Source of the DNA: Anolis sagrei
Lineage: Eukaryota; Chordata; Lepidosauria; Squamata; Anolidae
Assembly (NCBI RefSeq): GCF_037176765.1
Contig: NC_090024.1
Span: 241,791,071 to 241,855,070 of the forward strand
DNA length: 64,000 nt
Reading direction: 5' to 3'
Shown: positions 58,755 through 64,000 of the stretch, in pieces
Layout: every line of letters begins with the position of its first letter
Position numbering within the stretch: the stretch's first letter is position 1
Notes under the pieces: generated by a model
The model's input: the letters and a program-made list of their open reading frames with translations, nothing else
Told to the model about the DNA's origin: nothing
Database searches by the model: none
Position numbers and translations under genes: made by a program

Positions 58755-59400
58755 TAAAAAGTACATTTTGGGCTAAAATAACAGCCTGAAATCTGAAAGA
58801 AACTCAGCTTTCCAAGAACAAAGAATGCCTTGCAAAAAAATATCCTGGGAACTACAAATCCCATAGCAGAGACTACAAATCCCATTAGTAAAGGACAGTT
58901 TGGGCTAAAATAACATCCTGAAATCTGAAGGAAACTCAACTTTCCAAGAACAAAGAATGCCTTGCAAAAAAATATCCTGGGAACTACAAATCCCATAGCA
59001 GAGACTACAAATCCCATTAGTAAAGGACAGTTTGGGCTAAAATAATATCCTGAAATCTGAAAGAAACTCAGCTTTCCAAGAACAAAGAATGCCTTGCAAA
59101 AAAATATCCTGGGAACTACAAATCCCATAGCAGAGACTACAAATCCCATTAGTAAAGGACAGTTTGGGCTAAAATAACATCCTGAAATCTGAAGGAAACT
59201 CAACTTTCCAAGAACAAAGAATGCCTTGCAAAAAAATATCCTGGGAACTACAAATCCCATAGCAGAGACTACAAATCCCATTAGTAAAGGACAGTTTGGG
59301 CTAAAATAACATCCTGATATCTGAAGGAAACTCGGGTTTCCAAAAACAAAGAAAGCCTTGCAAAAAAAATATTCTGGGGACTACAAATCCCATTAGTTCC
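58755..59400 (-). repeat. 132-bp minisatellite, four full and one partial copy
   Basis: TTGGGCTAAAATAACA starts at about 58768, 58900, 59032 and 59164. Units have GGAAACTCAACTTTCCAAGA, GCCTTGCAAAAAAATATCCT and ACTACAAATCCCATTAGTAA. Because 132 is divisible by 3, an antisense frame of 44-residue repeats (MGFVVSAMGFVVPRIFFCKA...) stays open; it is not a gene. Confidence 0.9.
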
Positions 59401-59461
59401 TGGCCAGCTGGAAGGTGCAGTCCAACAAATAGAACACTGTAAAGTCCTGCAAGTATTTCAA

Positions 59462-59612
59462 AGCATGTGTGGTGGAGGCTCCTTCTTTGGAAGCTTTTAA
59501 ATAGAGGCTGGATGGCCATCTGTCAGGGGTGATTTGAATGCAGTATTCCTGCTTCTTGGCCGGGGGGGGGGGGGGGGGTTGGACTGGATGGCTTTTGATT
59601 CTATGATTAGCT
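59462..59612 (+). mobile_element. CR1 3' end with an 18-G run
   Basis: GGCTCCTTCTTTGGAAGCTT to GATTCTATGATTA. The usual GGCAGAATGGGGTTGG is replaced by GGCC followed by a G homopolymer. Confidence 0.8.
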
Positions 59613-59689
59613 GGCCTTGATTGTTTCTTGTCTGGACTTCCCCTGCTTTTGACTATTGTTCTTTATTTGCTGTTATGATTTTAGAGTTT

Positions 59690-59850
59690 GTATTGTCAAA
59701 GGCTTTCCTAGCCAGAATCACTGGGTTCTTGTGCGTCCTCAGAGATTAAATGTTAATCAAGGTGGCCAATTGAAACATTCACACCTAGCTCCAACAGACA
59801 AGAGTTCTTTCTCCCACCCTGGACATTCATTCCACAGATATATTCATCGA
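59690..59850 (+). mobile_element. Penelope-like fragment
   Basis: ATTGTCAAAGGCTTTCCTAG, then an abrupt switch to TTAATCAAGGTGGCCAATTG ... CTCCCACCCTGGACATTCAT. Confidence 0.65.
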
Positions 59851-59854
59851 ATAT

Positions 59855-60978
59855 TTATTTATTTATTTATTGTGTCTTCAGCAACCATACCATTGTATTA
59901 CATTTCTAACAGAACAAAACAAACAAACACATTTAAAAAAACCCCACAGATTTTGCAAACTTGGTAATTGGTTAAATGTCCTTTGACCAGTATCTGGCCA
60001 CTTGGAGTGCCTCTGGTGTTGCCACAAGAAGGTCCTCCCTTGTGCATGTGGCAGGGCTGAGGTTGCATTGAAGCAGGTGGTCAGTGGTTTGCTCTTCTCC
60101 ACACTCGCATGCCGAGGATTCCACTTTGTGGCCCCATTTCTTAAGATTGGCTCTGCATCTCGTGGTGCCAGAGCGCAGTCTGTTCAGCGCCTTCCAAGTC
60201 GGCCAGTTTTCTGTGTGCCCAGGGGGGAGTCTCTCATCTGGTATCAGCCATGGATTGAGGTGCTGGGTTTGGGCCTGCCACTTTTGGACTCTTGCTTGCT
60301 GAGGTGTTCCAGCGAATCTCTCTGTAGATCTAAGAAAACTATGTTTTGATTTAAATCGTTGACGTGCTGGCTGATACCCAAACAGGGGATGAGCTGGAGA
60401 TGTCTCTGCCTTGGTCCTTTCACTATTGGCTGCAACTTCCCGACGGATGTCAGGTGGTGCAATACCGGCTAAGCAGTGTAATTTCTCCAGTGGTGTAGGG
60501 CGCAGACACCCCATGATAGTGCGGCATGTCTCATTAAGAGCCACATCCACTGTTTTAGCGTGGTGAGATGTGTTCCACACTGGGCATGCGTACTCAGCAG
60601 CAGAGTAGCATAGCGCAAGGGCAGATGTCTTCACTGTATCTGGTTGTGATCCCCAGGTTGTGCCAGTCAGCTTTCGTTTGATATTGTTTCTAGCACCCAC
60701 TTTTTGCTTGATGTTCAGACAGTGCTTCTTGTAGGTCAGAGCACGGTCCAGAGTGACTCCCAGGTATTTGGGTGCGCTGCAATGCTCCAGTGGGATTGCT
60801 TCCCAGGTAATCCTCGGGATGCTTGTCTGTTCTTAAGGTGAAAGGCACATGTCCGTGTTTGAGATGGATTAGGGATCAGTTGGTTTTCCCTGTAATAGGA
60901 GGTAGAGCACCTAGAGCTTCGGAGAGCTTCTGTTCTACCATCTCAAAGCTCCCTGCTTGAGCGGTAATGGCACGATCA
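59855..60978 (-). mobile_element. Jockey/I-type LINE 3' part, copy 3, with a 242-codon open frame
   Basis: 60700-59972 antisense is open: GARNNIKRKLTGTTWGSQPD, ALALCYSAAEYACPVWNTSH, CRTIMGCLRPTPLEKLHCLA, LFGYQPARQRFKSKHSFLRS, then [20 protein letters not shown] and ALQVARYWSKDI. Upstream sequence continues to about 60978 with IFSV-like disruption. 5'-truncated. Confidence 0.88.
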
Positions 60979-61340
60979 TGACATGGGAGAAGCCTCCTTG
61001 CAGAATTGCAAGACATCCGGGCGTCCCCTGGGCGACGTCTTCGTAGACGGCTGTTTCTCTCGCCTCAGAAGCAACCAGAAGCAACTTGCAGCATGCAAGA
61101 CTTATTTTGCATAGAATTCATAGAATCATAGAGTTGCAAGAGACCTCATGGGCCATCCCATCCAACCTCCTGCCAAGAAGCATTTTCCTAGTTTCCAACA
61201 CACCTCACAACCTCTGAGGATGCCTGCCATGGATGTAGGCAAAACGTCAGGAGAGAATGCTTCAGGAACATGGCCACACAGCCCGGAAAACTCACAACAA
61301 CCAGTGATTCTGGCCATGAAAGCCTTCGACAATACAGAGA
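60979..61340. mobile_element. SINE fragment, CR1 3' tip and Penelope-like fragment
   Basis: 60982-61095 is a diverged SINE body (GGGAGAAGCCTCC, GTCCCCTGGGCGACGTC). 61108-61182 is an antisense CR1 tip (ATAGAATCATAGAGTTGCAA). 61183-61338 is Penelope-like (CACAACCTCTGAGGATGCCT ... GCCCGGAAAACTCACAACAA ... AAAGCCTTCGACAATAC). Confidence 0.65.
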
Positions 61341-61790
61341 AAATTACATTCGATCATTACACTTTTCAGCATTGTTGAAAAGTTACTTTTTAATTTATGA
61401 TTTTTTTTCTCCCCAAACTTAGGAATTTAGGTCCAAAACAAAAGTGACGACTCTTAGATTCAAATCCAGTCCCTAATCAACCCATTTTAAACTTCATTGT
61501 TGCTTTATGTCACGAGAAAGCTTTCTGTATCCAAAAAAGGGACCACAAACGGCTCCTAGGAATAACACAGCCCTGTTGTTTCATTATTTATGTGTTTATT
61601 GATTTAATTAAATTATTTATATCCTGCCTGATCGCTAGCTAAAGATATCAGGCCGGCCATGGACTCAAAAAGCAGCCGAAGAGACTCAAAGAGTAAAAAA
61701 ATCTCGAAATGGGCAAAGGACAGGAAAAGGCACCGAAGAAGAAGACCTGGACATGGATCAAGGGAACTTGAACCATCGCTTTATTTTGCA
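61341..61790. other. Intergenic, nothing recognised
   Basis: A Lys/Arg/Ser-rich frame (61659-61862) partly overlaps the CR1 fragment and is not supported as a gene. Confidence 0.3.
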
Positions 61791-61987
61791 CCTGGAATAA
61801 CACTGTGTCCAGTTCTGGGCAAAGCAATTCAAGAAGGAGAGGGACAAGATGGGGAAGGATGACCAAAATGGTCAAAAGTCTGAAAACAATGAATCCGTCT
61901 GGATTAAGGAGCTGGAAATGTTTAGCTTGGAAAGGAGAAGGTTGAGGGAAGGGAACACGACCTTCCAGAGCAATGGATTCAAATAAT
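61791..61987 (+). mobile_element. Old CR1-group fragment
   Basis: CTGTGTCCAGTTCTGGGCAA, GTCAAAAGTCTGAAAAC, AAGGAGCTGGAAATGTTTAG, TTGGAAAGGAGAAGGTTGAG. Old, diverged. Confidence 0.7.
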
Positions 61988-61989
61988 AC

Positions 61990-62815
61990 GAGGGTTGAAT
62001 GAAAAGTAATGCCTCCACCTTTGTAACTCCTCAATGGATGGCAGTAATGGTATGCGGCAGGTACTGCCTTGTTCAGTAGACTCTCCTCTACAGTTCCATT
62101 TTGGTGGGAAGCCTTAGCATTGAACGGTTGTTTTGTTAAATTGTGAAGTATGGAACCCTGCGCAGATGGTTGGTCAATGCGACTTAAGCAACGTGCAGTC
62201 ATTGAATTCTTGACAGCAGAAGTTGTCACTCCAAAGGAGATTCATCAGAGAATGCAAGCTGTTTATGGTGATTGTGTTGATGTGAGTACTGTGCATCATT
62301 GGGCCCCCGGTCAAGGGCCCCCGGTAGCACAGTGGGTTAAAACCCTGTGCCAGCAGGACTGCAGGTTCGAATCCGGGGAGAGGCGGATGAGCTCCCTCTA
62401 TCAACTCCAGCTCCTCATGCAGGGACATGAGAGAAGCCTCCCACAAGGATGATAAAAAACATCAAATCATCCAGGTGTCCCCTGGGCAACGTCCTTGCAG
62501 ACGGCCAATTTCTCGCACCAGAAGCAACTTGCAGTTTCTCAAATCGCTCCTGACACGACAAAAAAAAATTGGGCAAGAAAGTTTAACAGTGTTGAGGTGG
62601 GAACATCTGACTTGCATGACAAACAAAGAGTTGGACGTCCTATGACAGCAACCACCGAGTTTCACAAGCAAAAGGTTGACAGATTGATTCAGGATGATTG
62701 CTGTATCACTCAGAGAGAAATTTCAAGCATAATCGGCATTTCACAAGAACGTGTGGGTCACATTATTATTTCGCTTGGCTATCGGAAGATCTGTGAACAA
62801 TGGGTACACTTTCAT
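61990..62815 (+). mobile_element. Mariner copy 2, 3'-truncated, with a SINE inserted
   Basis: Starts CGAGGGTTGAATGAAAAGTA after TA. Encodes the N-terminal half ([20 protein letters not shown]; after the [44 protein letters not shown]) and stops at GAACAATGGGTACAC, where unrelated sequence begins. Confidence 0.85.
62305..62567 (+). mobile_element. tRNA-derived SINE inserted in mariner
   Basis: ATTGGGC is duplicated at 62298-62304 and 62568-62574. A box GGTAGCACAGTGGGTT, B box GGTTCGAATCC, tail AAATCGCTCCTGACACGACA and A-run. The head CCCCCGGTCAAGGGC is a small duplication of its own start. Confidence 0.9.
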
Positions 62816-63425
62816 GTCGTACTGTGTCCCATTAAGGCAGTGCAATTGATGCAAGGAGAGCATCTCTAAGAAACTCAGACCAGCCTTGTTTCTGATGGTA
62901 TCTTGAGAGACTCTGTCAGCAGACGTAACCTGGTCATCTTGTCCGAAGTTAGTGCCTTCCACCTGTTTAACACCCATCCCAATTCTAGCATTAAAATCTC
63001 CACACAAGAGGAGCTTTGTGGAGGGGTATTGGCATTCCAAACAGGTGAGGGTTTCAGATAGTCTAAACCAGACATTATTAGGGTCTCCATTTTTTGATAA
63101 TCTAGGTGGAAAATAGACATAACTAAAATACTTGCTCTTAACGGGGAGGGCCTGTATATATTGTGGGATGGAGCTATCCAAAGGTTGAATATCCACGCGC
63201 AGATCTACTGAAATAAATATGGTAAGGCCCCCGCTACCACGGCCTTTTGAGCTTGTTTTCACTGCTGGAACTGAATGTGCTCTGAAACCGTGAAGGGAAG
63301 GTAGATTAGTTTCAGTGCCCCATGTCTCCTGCAAAGAAATAATTTTGAATTGTTGCAGATAAATTGCAAAATCTGCATCATGAAACTTATTTGTCCATCC
63401 CATTATATTCCAGGATAGCAGGTGT
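62816..63425 (-). mobile_element. LINE endonuclease (APE) domain fragment
   Basis: 63403-62741 antisense is open and encodes IISLQETWGTETNLPSLHGF, RGSGGLTIFISVDLRVDIQP and LLLCGDFNARIG, then RVSQDT. The QETW and GDFNARIG motifs are those of the AP-type endonuclease of non-LTR elements. It may belong to one of the 5'-truncated LINE families in this window, but the link cannot be shown from here. Confidence 0.8.
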
Positions 63426-63789
63426 AATTGTCACGCTGGTGTTGATAGATCTGAATCATTACCGATGTGCAGAAGTTCAGTCTGAGCAGAGGCTTTTGGG
63501 CTACGGTTATTCAAGCCAGGATCAGTTAGGTGTAGTTCAGCCTGCATAGGCTCTACTAGCTTCTCATGCTGTCTCTTTGTCAGATTTAATAACTCTCCTG
63601 TCCTTCTTTGGTTACTAAGTTCCTGAATATCATTATTTCTGAGTAGAGAGTAGAGCTCTCCTTTACTATGTTCTCTTTATAGTGTGAATGCCAACTAATC
63701 TCTAAAAGGCTATGGAGATTCCTTGTTTCCCAAAAGGTTATGATTTCTAAAAGGTCATGCCTTTCCAAAACCCACAAGGATAAGCACTG
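63426..63789. other. Intergenic, nothing recognised
   Basis: No gene or element resolved. Confidence 0.3.
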
Positions 63790-63945
63790 CCTGGGAGTAT
63801 GATGAGGTCTCCTTCTCCGTAAGTTTTTCAAAAGAATCTGGATGGCCATCTGTCAAGAGGGCTTGGAATATGCCTTTGCATAGCAGAATGGGGGCTGGAC
63901 TGGATGGCCTTTGGACTCTGTTCCAACAGTTGGGTTCCATGACCC
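63790..63945 (+). mobile_element. CR1-group 3' end, diverged
   Basis: ATCTGGATGGCCATCTGTCA, GCAGAATGGGGGCTGGACTG, GATGGCCTTTGGACTCTGTT and GGGTTCCATGAC. Confidence 0.7.
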
Positions 63946-64000
63946 TTTTCTTGTCTTATGTGACCCAACATGTCCCTTAGCGTGTCCCAGGACACCACAG

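Noticed and set aside
58754-59281. 175-codon hydrophobic repeat protein
   Set aside because: 132-bp repeats keep the frame open because 132 is a multiple of 3; composition reflects AT-rich DNA.
59972-60700. 242-codon host gene, antisense
   Set aside because: C-terminus of the jockey/I-type LINE, present in three other copies here.
61659-61862. Small basic protein (MDSKSSRRDSKSKK...)
   Set aside because: Overlaps an old CR1 fragment at its end; no promoter, splice or conservation evidence.

Overview
The window is from a vertebrate nuclear genome, most likely a squamate reptile and probably an iguanian lizard close to Anolis. The grounds are split vertebrate genes with GT-AG introns, an RTE/BovB LINE, L2 and CR1 LINEs with reptile-type 3' ends, Penelope-like sequences carrying a GIY-YIG-type C-terminus, a tRNA-headed SINE, SPIN-like hAT sequence and mariner copies. 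Species is an inference; no database was searched.

Two host genes lie on the + strand. (1) PNP, purine nucleoside phosphorylase, spans 5231-21830 in six coding exons (903 nt, 300 residues). Every splice phase joins correctly, all recognisable active-site residues are present, and a CCAAT/TATA promoter lies just upstream. (2) A coiled-coil gene of the DUF4618 / C20orf96-like type runs from a non-coding first exon near 27.9 kb to a stop at 45994. It has ten coding exons (1083 nt, 360 residues), and one intron appears to use a GC-AG donor. Its promoter has three NRF1-type palindromes and a perfect RFX X-box, which fits a ciliary or flagellar gene. A GC-rich segment at 52.45-52.75 kb looks like the promoter and first exon of a third + strand gene that would continue to the right; this is unproven.

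The rest, including nearly all intron sequence, is repeats. 0-5 kb: CR1, an L2 fragment, a zinc-finger-encoding LINE and a SINE, nested in one another. 5.3-9.7 kb: Penelope-like and hAT pieces and a 157-bp satellite. 10.4-11.3 kb: an internally deleted mariner. 13-14 kb: microsatellites and a long pyrimidine tract. 15.8-18.9 kb: Penelope-like and CR1 copies. 19.7-21.5 kb: antisense zinc-finger LINE. 22.2-23.2 kb: a non-autonomous hAT with 8-bp target duplications. 24.3-26.8 kb: L2, BovB and an unusual SINE. 28.0-30.0 kb: a 154-bp satellite. 30.2-31.3 kb: SPIN-like repeat. 31.9-32.9 and 39.1-40.7 kb: the same 139-bp satellite in opposite orientations. 33-34.6 kb: the longest CR1. 35.8-36.5 and 44.7-45.9 kb: LTR-element fossils. 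46.6-47.9 kb: a triplicated LINE piece. 50.0-52.2 kb: a jockey/I-type LINE. 54.2-55.9 kb: Penelope-like and SPIN-like. 56.1-58.1 kb: a 164-bp palindromic satellite. 58.8-59.4 kb: a 132-bp minisatellite. 60-63.9 kb: LINE, CR1 and mariner remnants.

I see no bacterial-type system, CRISPR array, rRNA gene or functional tRNA gene. The most distinctive feature is that several tandem arrays are visibly built from pieces of mobile elements (zinc-finger LINE + hAT, Penelope-like, palindromic hAT), often with higher-order periodicity, so the window looks like a snapshot of satellite birth. Other notable signals are a hammerhead-like motif in the Penelope-like repeats, fold-back Penelope-like insertions with 12-bp target duplications, and the X-box/NRF1 promoter.
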